In this document: piece after piece, positions 35,531 to 45,123 of the stretch
Layout: each line of letters begins with the position of its first letter
Position numbering within the stretch: position 1 is the first letter of the stretch
From: Symsagittifera roscoffensis
Lineage: Eukaryota; Xenacoelomorpha; Acoela; Convolutidae
NCBI RefSeq assembly: GCF_963678635.1
Contig: NC_087066.1
Location: 57,740,312-57,804,311, forward strand
DNA length: 64,000 bases
Direction of reading: 5' to 3'
Program-made: the position numbers and the translations under genes
The notes under the pieces: model-generated
Told to the model about the DNA's origin: nothing
Seen by the model: the letters and a program-made list of their open reading frames with translations, nothing else
The model's database searches: none

Positions 35531-35814
35531 CAATGTAAGAGCAGAATTTATTTAACTTTCAGCAGATGGATTCAAATTGAGCTCAAAAATTGCATATACA
35601 TCTAAGTTCATTCATTTGCATTAATATGTAGAATGCAGATCTGTAGTTATGAACTACGTTCATTACTCTTAGAGATAAGAGCTAGCGTATACGATGAGGC
35701 TTCGCCAAAAACGGTACAAGATTTAAACAGTGAATACAAAGACTACACTTATAAATTGACTTCGAAGTCGCCTTGAGATTACGTAGGAGAAGTTAAACCG
35801 CAACGTTAACATAA

Positions 35815-36060
35815 AACACAAAGACTAAGCTGCGCTTTCAAAACACTAGCAAGAAACAGACAAAAAAGCACCTCAGGACAGTGAAATCCGAAAAAAGGTA
35901 AAAATTAGCCCTTGAGAATTAAAAAAAATTGGTGGCCAATTCGATCCAACGACCATGAAATTTAGAGTTCCTTTTCCTCGCATCTGCGTCACCTGCCGTT
36001 GAAAATTCAATAGCTCTAGACAACAATAAAGCAGCGATATATGCAAAGGGGCTAAGTTGT
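35815..36060 (-). mobile_element. tRNA-derived SINE-like repeat, degenerate copy 4
   Basis: AAGCTGCGCTTTCAAAACACTAGCAAG and a minus-strand B box (plus-strand CCAATTCGATCCAACG), then GAATTTAGAG and AATAAAGCAGCGATATATGC from the linked block. More diverged than the others. Confidence 0.45.
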
Positions 36061-36072
36061 TAACCAGAATAG

Positions 36073-36330
36073 CCTTTTACCAGACCGACCTTATACCAGA
36101 CCACAATGCAATAACTCGGTCAACATAAGTTAAAATTAGTTGAAGACTTAAAAAGGAAGCAATTAAGGTTAAACTATACGAAACTCCGCTGACAAAACCG
36201 TGACATAATTATGTCTAACCAGACTAAACGGCGTCATTACATCTGTCAATCAAATTTGTTTAGCAAGTCTGGTAAAAGGTCCATGTTTTAACTTTTCAGC
36301 AAAGAAGTGGGTCTGGTGAAAGTTCGGTCC
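36073..36330. repeat. Small foldback element
   Basis: A perfect 13-bp inverted repeat CCTTTTACCAGAC (36073-36085) and GTCTGGTAAAAGG (36267-36279). An adjoining imperfect pair GACCGACCTTATACCAGACC and GGGTCTGGTGAAAGTTCGGTC extends the arms. No coding capacity. Confidence 0.6.
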
Positions 36331-36833
36331 GCATAAATTAATAAAGGTGGCCAGTCAAAAAACAGAATGGTCTAAGAGCAGAAAGGGTCTAAGTGCAGAA
36401 AAATATTAACTATTATGAGTTTATCGGTTAATTAAATATTGTCAACCTTGTCAACATTACAGTTAATTAAACAATTACTAAAGAAACGAATGTTTTATGC
36501 ATAGCTTGAATAAATTGATAGAAATTTTTTAAACAAAAATTCAAAAAAAAACGATGAAAGTGTTCAATTTACCAATGAATGTAGCATTCTTTGGTATTAT
36601 TGAGGATTATATTAATTGTTTTTTCAATTCGCCGGTATAAATCAATAAAAATTATTATTTTTGTGCTCTCACCCATTCTGCTTGTTTGGATCATTCTGAT
36701 TATGCTTATTACTCCGCCTCCGCTAATAAATTACCCATGCCATGAAGCAAAAGTGGCACCAGAGAAAAAACACAACTTGGCTTGTAATAATTTGGAATAC
36801 AACAAGCTAAAGGCATCCACACAAACTTTGCAT

Positions 36834-37502
36834 GTGCTGATTTAAATTATCCGGACCAATTGAACAAAAATTAAATTTCAAACGCATTTTTCTCAAACTG
36901 GGTCAAGATTAGACAAAAAGTGAAGAGGACAAAAGTTGCTTAGAAATTCACCAGAATTAATATTCTCCAAAATTCTCAACCAAAATTGTACCCCAAAAAT
37001 AGGTCATTTTGGCAGTTTTTAATTAATCGAGAATTACGCTGGAACTATTTTGTTTAAAAAAATAAGAAAAAAATATCACAATAAGCCTCTTACACAGCTC
37101 CACAAATTTCTTGAAAGGTTAAATCTCCAAAAACCTGTAGAAGAGAAAAAAAATTGCTTGACAGTCAAGAAATGTAATTTTTACAGTATAAAACCAAAAT
37201 CTTTGCTTAAAAACAAATTGTAAACAAACTGAGCAAACTTTTGGAGGTTTAACCTTTGTAAAAATTTGTTCGGTTGTGTAGGAGGCTTCTTGTGGTATAA
37301 TTTTCTTATCTATTAACAAAATAGTTTCTTCATTAACTAATAACAGCCAAAATGGTTGAGAATTTCGGAGAAAAAATTGGGTCATACGAATTCTGGTGAA
37401 ACACTATGCAACTTTTGCTCTCTTCAATTTTTGTCGAATCTTGACCCAATTTGAGAAAAACGCGTTGAAAAATTCTTTTGTTCGGTTAATTTAAATCAGC
37501 AC
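36834..37502. repeat. Large inverted repeat (foldback family B, copy 2)
   Basis: Left arm 36834 to about 37140 pairs imperfectly with right arm about 37230-37502. Ends are GTGCTGATTTAAATTA and TAATTTAAATCAGCAC; inside, CTCAAACTGGGTCAAGATT pairs with AATCTTGACCCAATTTGAG, and CAAAAGTTGC with GCAACTTTTG. Related sequence lies at 14110-14570. A non-autonomous foldback transposon is the simplest reading. Confidence 0.65.
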
Positions 37503-39215
37503 AATATTTCGCAGCAAGAAAACTGAATGTTCGTTTCATGGAGTAGCCAACGGCTTTACAAAGTTATGCACACCGATTTGCCATAAAATTAGATAAAACA
37601 TGATACCGGTGAGTTTATGTATCATTACAGGTTTAATTTTCCAGCAACAATCAATGGCATAAAATCGATGCAGTGGGATAATAAAAAAAAATTCGAGAAT
37701 AAAAAATAAGTTATACATTTTGTTTGTAACTAATTTATTATGAAGTGACTGTTATTGAAAAAACTAATAGCTCAGTCTCGTACTTATAAATCTCGGTGAC
37801 TTATAGTCTAATCCTGATCTGTTTCTTCCTCGCGCGCTGTTTCATCTAGGGCGAGAAACCAGTTTTAACAGCCCAAAAAACTTACCAATTAACATTTAGT
37901 ATACGCCGTATCAATTATACAGCATATATTACCCGTGAACAATTGAACTGCTCTTATACCATTGTCTTTTATTTCGATCAGATAGAAGAAGAAAAATTTA
38001 TTTATCCAAAACAAACTTCAATCATCAATTTGATTTCAACTAGTTACAAAACAATTGATATCGAACCATTCAGTTCAGTACATAAAATTGCAAAAGATAG
38101 ACGAAAGGCGCATTGCGCGCCTTCTTAAGGCCTATTCAAATAAATTAAAGTTATAATTAGAATAAAAATCATAATAAAAATCATGATAAATAATTTTTTA
38201 AGCTGTTTTTTAATATTATTTTTGGAGATTTTGCACAATTCGGTAGCATGCATTCAGGTCAGGCTGTTATCGACAATATTTTACGATGTCTCAATAACCT
38301 CAATAGTAAATGAATAAACAAAAGGGAAAAATGAGAATTACTATAAAAATTGGAGAGATAAGAAAAACAGGATAAAAATTTCGGTTGAAGACGAGCCCAT
38401 TTACATTAACGATAATCTAGCAAAATGCGCTACCAAGATGGTCTTAAAAATACAAAAACTTATTCGAATAACCGTACGGTATTAGATGAAATTGATATGA
38501 ATTATATATAATTACAATACACTCTAAAAGTTATGAAAAGTGAGCTCTTTCGATACATAATTTTCAATTAGTCAATCTATTTAAGTGAGTAGCTAACTTG
38601 TGAGAATGAGCGTGAACTCGGATCCACATGCCACCTGTTGCACCTGGCGCGACCCCATCCCCCCTCCCTCCACCTGCCGGGGTTTTCTCTGCGACTTTAC
38701 CCCTCCGTGGCCCAGCTGACCAGTATTGGCATCGGGGGTGCAACCACTAGGCTAAAACAACAAAAGAACGGTCTTCGAAAAACTTCCTGACTGCGAATTC
38801 CGGTCTGTTTCAACATATTTAAAGCCCCAGAAATACATTACTTATTTTTTGAAAAAATAATAATAGCCCGAGTCGGGATTTGCGATTTATGGCTCGACCA
38901 AAGCGAAGTAGTAGTGATAACCATAGGTGCCTATTCGCATCCGATATTTGTTTAAGCCAGATACTCAATTTGACAAATTTGAATGATCCCAATCATTCAA
39001 AAATTTAAAAGCCAGTTGATTTGTATATGATTTGCATAGGGAAAGGAACTTGGACGTTCACCTAATTCTAGGTTCAGCCAACACCAAACTTGCAAACTTA
39101 ATAAATTTGCAAGTTGATTAAATCTTAAAATCGCCTATTTTTTTTACTAGGTCATGCTGATCGGCTCGCATACTGGTCGGCAGTTCCCCGTATTACTTCC
39201 AGACTGCACGTAACT
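37503..39215. other. Gene-free stretch with a GC-rich patch
   Basis: No supported gene. A GC-rich patch at about 38625-38760 stands out from the AT-rich surroundings. Its minus strand carries AGCCTAGTGGTTGCACCCC, an A-box-like sequence, but no clear B box; possibly an old SINE head of another family. Confidence 0.35.
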
Positions 39216-39241
39216 CCAGTGTCTAACAAAACTGTAACAAT

Positions 39242-39580
39242 CAGGGGCGGATCTAGGATTTTTTCTAGGATCTAGCTCTCCCAAAGCACTTTTTTGTCCC
39301 TATTTGCAGCGCCGCAAGCAAAATTTTGAAAAAAAAAACAGGCCAAAAAAGGCGTTTTTAGGCACTTTATAGAAAATTTTGACCAAAAAAATTGCGTTTT
39401 TTCGGCGCGCGCTCCCCCCTCAAAATTACTATATATTGGCGCCTACGGCGCCTTTAGAAAATTTGTAGGGTCATCACTTAAAATGGATATTGGAAAAAAG
39501 TACAAAGGTGGACCCTTTGGGTCGGCAGGGGTTCAAATCCCTGAGGGGGAGGCGTCCGCTTCCCCCTAAGTCCGCCCTTG
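39242..39580 (-). mobile_element. hAT-type MITE, copy 2
   Basis: Same family as 16199-16635, in reverse orientation. It starts CAGGGGCGGATCTAGG, ends TCCGCCCTTG, and has a perfect 8-bp target-site duplication GTAACAAT (39234-39241 and 39581-39588). Internal GGCGCCTACGGCGCC, GGCGCGCGCTCCC and a T-arm-like GGGGTTCAAATCCCTG are shared. It sits at the edge of, or just inside, the Tc1-like element's left inverted repeat. Confidence 0.9.
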
Positions 39581-39905
39581 GTAACAATCTTTCAAAATTT
39601 TACTTTCAGCCCTCACACAGTCTAAGCCATTAAAAAATCGGTCATTATTTTTTTGCATGTTTAATTAGCACGCATTTACCATGCATCGCAAATACATTCA
39701 GCTTCCTAACGTGTATACCCCAATTTTCACAGAGGTATCAAAATTGTCCAATATTTACAGTTTCTCTGCGGAGTTAATAGAAGAAACTAGTTCGAAGAAA
39801 AGTCAATATTATTCGACTTGAAGCAAAAAAAAACTCAAGAAGTTTCAGTATTTGGTACATTCACCTCGCGCTGCATTTATCTCTCTAACTTGTCGAGGCA
39901 AGCTG

Positions 39906-40250
39906 TCAATTAGGTCTAGGTATGATTGTAGAGGAATGCCATTCGGCCTGAACCCGTTCCCTAAGCTCGTTTATGCTTCTGGGGGCATCAGGATATGTCT
40001 GTGTTCTACGCTCGAGGTGATGCCTTACATGCTGAATTGGATTAAGTTCTGGTGACTGCGCTGGCCACTCCAGAATTTGAACACAATTTTTGAATATTCC
40101 AGGATTTGAACACAATTGGGCCGTTGAAGTACTGTCAGAATTTCTGTATAAAGACTGGCATCAATATTTCTTTCAATTTTGCAAGCTTGGCCCACCCCTA
40201 GCGTAGTCATGCATCCCCAGAGCATCAAATTTCAGCTTCCAAATTTCATT
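39906..40250 (-). pseudogene. Tc1-like transposase fragment, minus strand
   Basis: Minus-strand reading gives MMLWGCMTTLGVGQACKIE, NIDASLYTEIL and then EWPAQSPELNPIQHVRHHL, the Tc1 'lDWPaqSPDLNPIEnlW' catalytic end. The stretch between is shortened and frame-broken, so only the C-terminal third is present. Confidence 0.7.
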
Positions 40251-40309
40251 GTCACTTGCACATGCTGATCGCGGATAGCTGTATGAGACTCCCAATTAAT
40301 CTTAGAATT

Positions 40310-40870
40310 TGCTCATCGTTATCGTCATTGGACTATCGATGATTGGAGGCGTGCAAATCGGTCGGATGAAGCAAAAATCGATTGAGGACCTAATGGTTTC
40401 CAGTGGGTGTAGAAGAAGTCTCATGGACCCAATCGCGATCAACTTGTGCAAGGGACACTGAAACTTGAAGGCAAAAATTTGATGCTTTGGTTATGCATGA
40501 CTTCGTTAGGGGTTGGCCAATCTTGTAAAATCTAAGGAAATATTGATGCCAGTCTTTATACCAAAATTCTCACAGATAACCTACTTGGAACTATCGAGCA
40601 CTTCAACTGGACCAGAAAAGATGCAATTTTTCAACCAGACAACGACCCAAAAGATACTTTCAACTTGGCAAAACGTTGGTTCAGGGAAAATGGTGTTCAA
40701 ACTATGAACTGCCCGCACAGTCATCAGATCTTAATCCGATCGAGCATTTGTGGCATCATCCCAAGCGTACACTACAGACATATCATGATGCCCCCAGAAG
40801 CATAAACGAGCTTTGGGAACAGATTGAGGACCAATGGAATTCCTCTACAAACATGCCTAGACCTAGTTGA
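40310..40870 (+). pseudogene. Tc1-like transposase fragment, plus strand
   Basis: Plus-strand frames read DRGPNGFQWV, GKNLMLWLCMTSLGV, NIDASLYTKILTDNLLG, AIFQPDNDPK, then LPAQSSDLNPIEHLWHH and a C-terminal MPRPS. QPDNDPK carries the central Asp of the DDE triad and SSDLNPIEHLW the C-terminal acidic residue. The N-terminal HTH part is missing and there are several frame changes. It runs opposite to the copy at 39906-40250. Confidence 0.75.
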
Positions 40871-41204
40871 CAGTATAAATCGACGAGTTGGAGCAATTAT
40901 TGCAGTGCTACGGGAAGCACTAAGTGCTGAAGCTTGTATCTTGAGTTTTATGTTCACTTCAATTCGAATGATATAATATTGACTTTTCTTCAAAGTAGTT
41001 TTATCTATGAAACTCGCAACAAAACTGGAACAGTATTAAACAAATTTGAAACCTTCCTGAAAACTGGAGTATAAACGTTAGGAAGTTGAATTTATGTGCG
41101 ATGCATTTGTAAATACCTGCTACAGCTAATTAAACATGCAAAAATAATGACCAATTTTTTTATTGGTTTAGACTGTGTGAGGGCTGAAAGTAAGACTTTG
41201 AAAA

Positions 41205-41400
41205 CAGAGGCGAAGCTTCGTTCCGCAAACACTAGCGAGAACACGACAAAAATCAGCTCTAGAAAATGCGATATGAAAAAATCGTAATAAGTGTTGAACT
41301 AGCAAAAAATCGGCTAGGTCTAGGATTCGATCGGCGAACTACTGCAATCAGAGATTTTGAGTCTCGCGCACTAACCACACAGCCACGCACGCTTAACAAC
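41205..41400 (-). mobile_element. tRNA-derived SINE-like repeat, copy 5
   Basis: AGGCGAAGCTTCG hairpin, GCAAACACTAGCGAGAACACGAC and a minus-strand tRNA-like head (plus-strand GGATTCGATCGGCGAACTAC, then CTAACCACACAGCCACGC). The linked block follows at 41400-41870 (GCAGCTACATACGCTAATAAAT, AAGTGGCACAAAATACA, GAAGGTTTTTAATGTTACAC). Confidence 0.65.
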
Positions 41401-42129
41401 CGACAAACACGAATAAAGCAGCTACATACGCTAATAAATTACCATGCCACTCAGCAAAAGTGGCACAAAATACAAATAAACACAATTTTGCAAGTAGTAA
41501 TTTGGAATATAATAAACTGAAGGCATCCACACTAAATTTGCATGAAACAAGTCGCAAAGCATTGAGCCACATTATGCATTTCAAAAATTGCGAGATATTG
41601 ATTAAGAAAATTTCTGAAATCGAGTTTTTATGATTGTTATGTTGTTTGAAACAAATAGCTTCTTTCGGTTGGTTCATTTGCATTGGAATTTAAAATGCAG
41701 CAACTGATTCAACTTATAACTATTCGAATGTCAAAGCATACGCTATCAAAAAGCTGTGAAGTTGCCCCAAAAGTGGAACCAGAATTTGCGACTTAGGTTA
41801 GAAAAAAAGAAGGTTTTTAATGTTACACTAAGCTGAAGCTATTGTAAAAAAAGAAGGCTCTCAATAAATTACTAATCTGACGCTAGTGTACACATAATTA
41901 CAGTTTTGTGAGACACTGCATATGAGGCTTTTCTCAAACCGTTTAAGTGTACTCCATCAACGCCTCAGTTCAATTACATCATAGATTATCTATGGTAACA
42001 CTGATATAATATTTTGAGTTTTAATACACTGACACGTTTTTTTAAAAAAAACCCGCCCAATTGTGGACTGTAGAGAGTGTGCAGAAGTTTCTTTGTGTAA
42101 TAAAACATTCAAGCTTCTGCTCAAACTTA

Positions 42130-42995
42130 GTTGTATCGGGTTAGTTTTAAATCACAACTAGTTTTTTTTTTAAATCACAAAAAACGTCACCTCGAAAACT
42201 ACAGGAACTTGAGCAGTCATAATTGGAGTCCAGTTTCGCAAGCCCCTGAGCAAACTCTGATAGCCCCCAACTACAGGGTTTGGAATTTCAAATTTAGAAA
42301 AAAAATTTCGTTAAGTTTTCTGAAACTTTTTTGAAAAATCATTAAAAAAAACGTCATCTCGAAAACTACAAGAATTGGAGCAGTTATAATTAGAGGTGAG
42401 GCTCGCATTACCTGAGAGTACTCTGATAGCCCCCAACTACAGGGTTGGGAAGTTCAAATTTTCAAGAAAAAAAATTCGTTAACTTTTTCTGAAATTTTTT
42501 TGAAAAATCACAAAAAGTCATTTCTCAAAAACTACAAGGATTTGAGCAGTCATATTTGGAGGCAAGATTCGCAACTCCTGAAAAAACCCTGCTATAGGGT
42601 ACGGAATTTCAAATTTTAAAAATACTTTAACTTTTTTGAAATTTTTTTGAAAAAATCATAAAAACGTCATTTCTCGAAAACTACAAGGATTTGAGTCGTC
42701 TCATTTGGAGGCAAGATTCGCAATTCTTGGGATTACTCTGACAGCAACCAACTTCAAGGTTGGGAAGTTCAACTTTTGTAATTTATTTTGTGATTCAATT
42801 TTTCTTAAAATCTTTTAAAAAAACAAAAATCGTCGGATATCGTACACTAAAAAGATTTGAACATTTTTATTTTGGACGCAAATTTCGCAACCACTTTGTG
42901 AAAACTGACAGCATCCCACTATTGGGCTGCTTTTAAAAACTCGGTGGAATAACCACTGAATTCAAACTGGAAAATCGAAAAAAAATCTTAACCAT
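42130..42995 (+). repeat. 163-bp tandem repeat array, locus 2
   Basis: Unit markers at about 42190, 42357, 42522, 42672 and 42836, spaced roughly 150-165 bp. The last unit has the same TCGTACACTAAA variant and tail as the locus at 3430-4140. The tail (AAACTCGGTGGAATA..., ATCTTAACCATTG) is cut at about 42996, where the LTR element begins. Confidence 0.8.
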
Positions 42996-43407
42996 TGTGG
43001 AACCTGATCTAAACTACATTTTATGATTGGATAAATTAGATATTTTACCACTGTAAAGTATTTAATATTAACCAATCATGATCCATCTAACTAACAACCC
43101 ACTTATTTGTTAGTGCTGAAATTACTTGTAATTTCAGCACCAGAGAGATTTGAATTTAACTTAGAAATTAGTTGACTCTCCAAGAAGACTTCAGCAGCCG
43201 CAATAAACCAGTATACCCTAGATCTATTGAGCCTAGCAGAGACTAGTTAAACAACCTGAGACTAGATAGTATAAGAGTAAGATTAGGATCGGTATTAGAC
43301 TAAGAAGTTGCACGAATCTATCCGGCCGAAAATAAGATAGCGTGACGAGCAGACGGTGTACCCTATCCGAAATTACTCTATGAGTTATACACTTCGGTCC
43401 TAATTCA
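42996..43407 (+). repeat. 5' LTR of the env-bearing Ty3/gypsy element (candidate limits)
   Basis: Left limit: alignment with the uninterrupted array tail at 4190-4215 (CTTAAATATTGCAATATACG) fails right after CCATTG at 42996-42998, where TGTGGAACCTG begins. Right limit: ...AATTCA at 43402-43407, followed two bases later by TGGTGCGACC, a typical primer-binding-site start. That gives about 410 bp with TG...CA ends. It contains a CCAAT motif near 43072, a 13-bp perfect palindrome (43113-43140) and AATAAA near 43203. The 3' LTR is outside the window, so this cannot be confirmed by comparison. Confidence 0.55.
43113..43140. promoter_or_regulatory. Perfect 13-bp palindrome in the LTR
   Basis: GTGCTGAAATTAC, TT, GTAATTTCAGCAC. 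A second, weaker hairpin CTAACAA/TTGTTAG lies just upstream (43091-43113). In an LTR this could be a dimeric transcription-factor site or an RNA hairpin; function unknown. Confidence 0.55.
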
Positions 43408-43409
43408 TC

Positions 43410-43427
43410 TGGTGCGACCATAAGTCT
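43410..43427 (+). other. Candidate primer binding site
   Basis: TGGTGCGACCATAAGTCT starts two bases after the putative LTR end. Its complement ends in CCA, and further out it contains GTTCGAGAC, resembling a tRNA T-loop. The spacing is one base short of a standard tRNA 3' end and I cannot name the tRNA. Confidence 0.35.
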
Positions 43428-44655
43428 CGAACAAGACCTTAATAGCTTAGAATTAACCAAAAATAGATTAGAATTTAGACAAAACATTTTTAAAATGTTA
43501 CACGACGATAATTTAATCGAAATGTCTCTACGACTCAATAGATCAAAGCCAATATTCCGAACGATAAGAGAACTACCCGGAACTGCAAGAAGACCTCGAA
43601 CCAGAGACGACATACGACAAAGTAGAAACTTACCATATAGTTATATGATAGTTCGGCAAAAGCCAACACAAACTTTTGTATTTAGAATACTACTAGCAAT
43701 GAATTTAGATTTTCATTTGCAAACATAAAATATTGAAGTCAATCTTCAAAATCATTTCAGGCGCTAAACAAAATTATTAATATACAATAACGATTGATAA
43801 AAAGATCTCAGATCGTTCTCCTAAATTCTGCAGTAATATACAAAACATGTTTGAAAAATATTTATTGAAAAATCAAAATAAAAATTAGTAGCATGACAAT
43901 AAATGGTTAGTAATCATAAATCATCCTGTTGTTCCAGCTTCATCACCTAAATATAACAGCATTCATAAGCTCACTAATATTATAAAAACACTAAATCTTT
44001 TCTCTACACAAATTTAAATCATTTTAAACTTAATTTCACTTAAATTTAAAATCAGATCATCAAGGCTCATCCTTGGATCTTAAATCATTTTCTATTTAAT
44101 TAAATTTAAAACTTGATCATCAAGGCCTATCCTTGGATCAAAAAGAACAATTTTGTTCTCCCCCACCCACTTAGCTAGTGTCTAACGACCTCAAACGTCG
44201 ATTCACTATCCAACCCTTTCTAAAAAACCAGGACTAACAGAAATTTTTGAATAAAACTAATCATTCAAATTAGGATAAACAGTGAAGAACTTCGGTTATT
44301 CATCCTTCACTTGATCCCCCCTCTTACCAGACCCAGGATAAATCTTAGACTTAGTAAGTTTAAAATAGTATCTAAGGAACTACTCGCGTTCTAATTATAC
44401 CTGAACCTTGTGGATCGATTTACTATTCTCCAACCCTGAACACAATCACTACCCTTAAGTAAGATTAAGTAAGTTAACACCTTAGCTTATACTAGCCACG
44501 AGAAAGTAAAAAATCATTCTTCGGAATCGATATACTTTTCTCCACAACCCTGAATAAACAGACCCAGGTTAGGCTAACCAAAAAATCGTAAGGACTAACA
44601 GTCTAAGAAAATAGAAATCATTTAACAACCTTTTGCATCCGTCATCCTAAACCTT
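43428..44655 (+). other. Long untranslated leader of the LTR element
   Basis: About 1.2 kb before the first sizeable ORF. Two near-identical blocks GATCATCAAGG...CCTTGGATC (44055-44080 and 44115-44142) can each fold into a short hairpin and might be packaging or dimerisation signals. A 77-codon open frame at 43495-43728 has no recognisable feature and is not called. Confidence 0.4.
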
Positions 44656-45123
44656 ATGTCATTTCAAAACCTAGGAAATAAACAAACAATCGTTTTACAC
44701 AATTGTGAAATAGATAACAAAAAATACGATCTTGTAATCACACCTCATACACAAACAGTTGGATATATCAGAACAAAACGACAAACATTAAAAAGAAAAA
44801 TAATAACCAAACAAAGACAAATAACACGAAAAAGATTTTCCAAAAACCGAAACGCATTTTCAGAATCAGAAACCAGCAGTTTAGACGAACTTTATAAATT
44901 AAAAGAATCTATAGATAAAAATTGCCCCATTCACGATCAATTATATTTTTCCGACTCAGAAACAACTTCAAATTCATCAAAAAGAGGAAAAAGAAGAATA
45001 AAAAAACAATATAAACACAAACCAGTACATTTATACAATTGGAATCAACCAATTAGACACATCGATAGTTACATATTAACAGTCATCAAACGAAAAAATG
45101 AGCTCAACACACACCCCAGGTGA
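44656..45123 (+). CDS. Small basic ORF upstream of gag (unknown)
   Basis: 155 codons. I do not recognise it. The protein is strongly basic, with K/R clusters (TKRQTLKRKIITKQRQITRK, then KRGKRRIKKQYKHK) and a short serine/acidic patch (SESETSSLDE). It has no signal peptide or membrane segment. Its 3' end overlaps the gag ORF start (45098) by 26 bases in a different frame, so gag could be reached by a frameshift or by leaky scanning. A nucleic-acid-binding role is possible from charge alone; nothing proves it is expressed. Confidence 0.5.
   Translation: MSFQNLGNKQTIVLHNCEIDNKKYDLVITPHTQTVGYIRTKRQTLKRKIITKQRQITRKRFSKNRNAFSESETSSLDELYKLKESIDKNCPIHDQLYFSDSETTSNSSKRGKRRIKKQYKHKPVHLYNWNQPIRHIDSYILTVIKRKNELNTHPR

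Larger units (their letters stand above)
39216..41200. mobile_element. Tc1/mariner-like element with long inverted ends, foldback form
   Basis: Left inverted repeat about 39592-39720 (TTTACTTTCAGCCCTCACAC...) pairs with right about 41055-41200 (...GTGTGAGGGCTGAAAGTAAG) over at least 120 bp. A further 5' part CAGTGTCTAACAAAACTG lies before the hAT MITE. Inside are two transposase pieces in opposite directions. The right end meets a SINE at about 41205. Confidence 0.6.

Noticed and set aside
36591-36845. 84-codon plus-strand ORF with hydrophobic start
   Set aside because: Its second half overlaps the dispersed SINE-linked repeat; no conserved feature.
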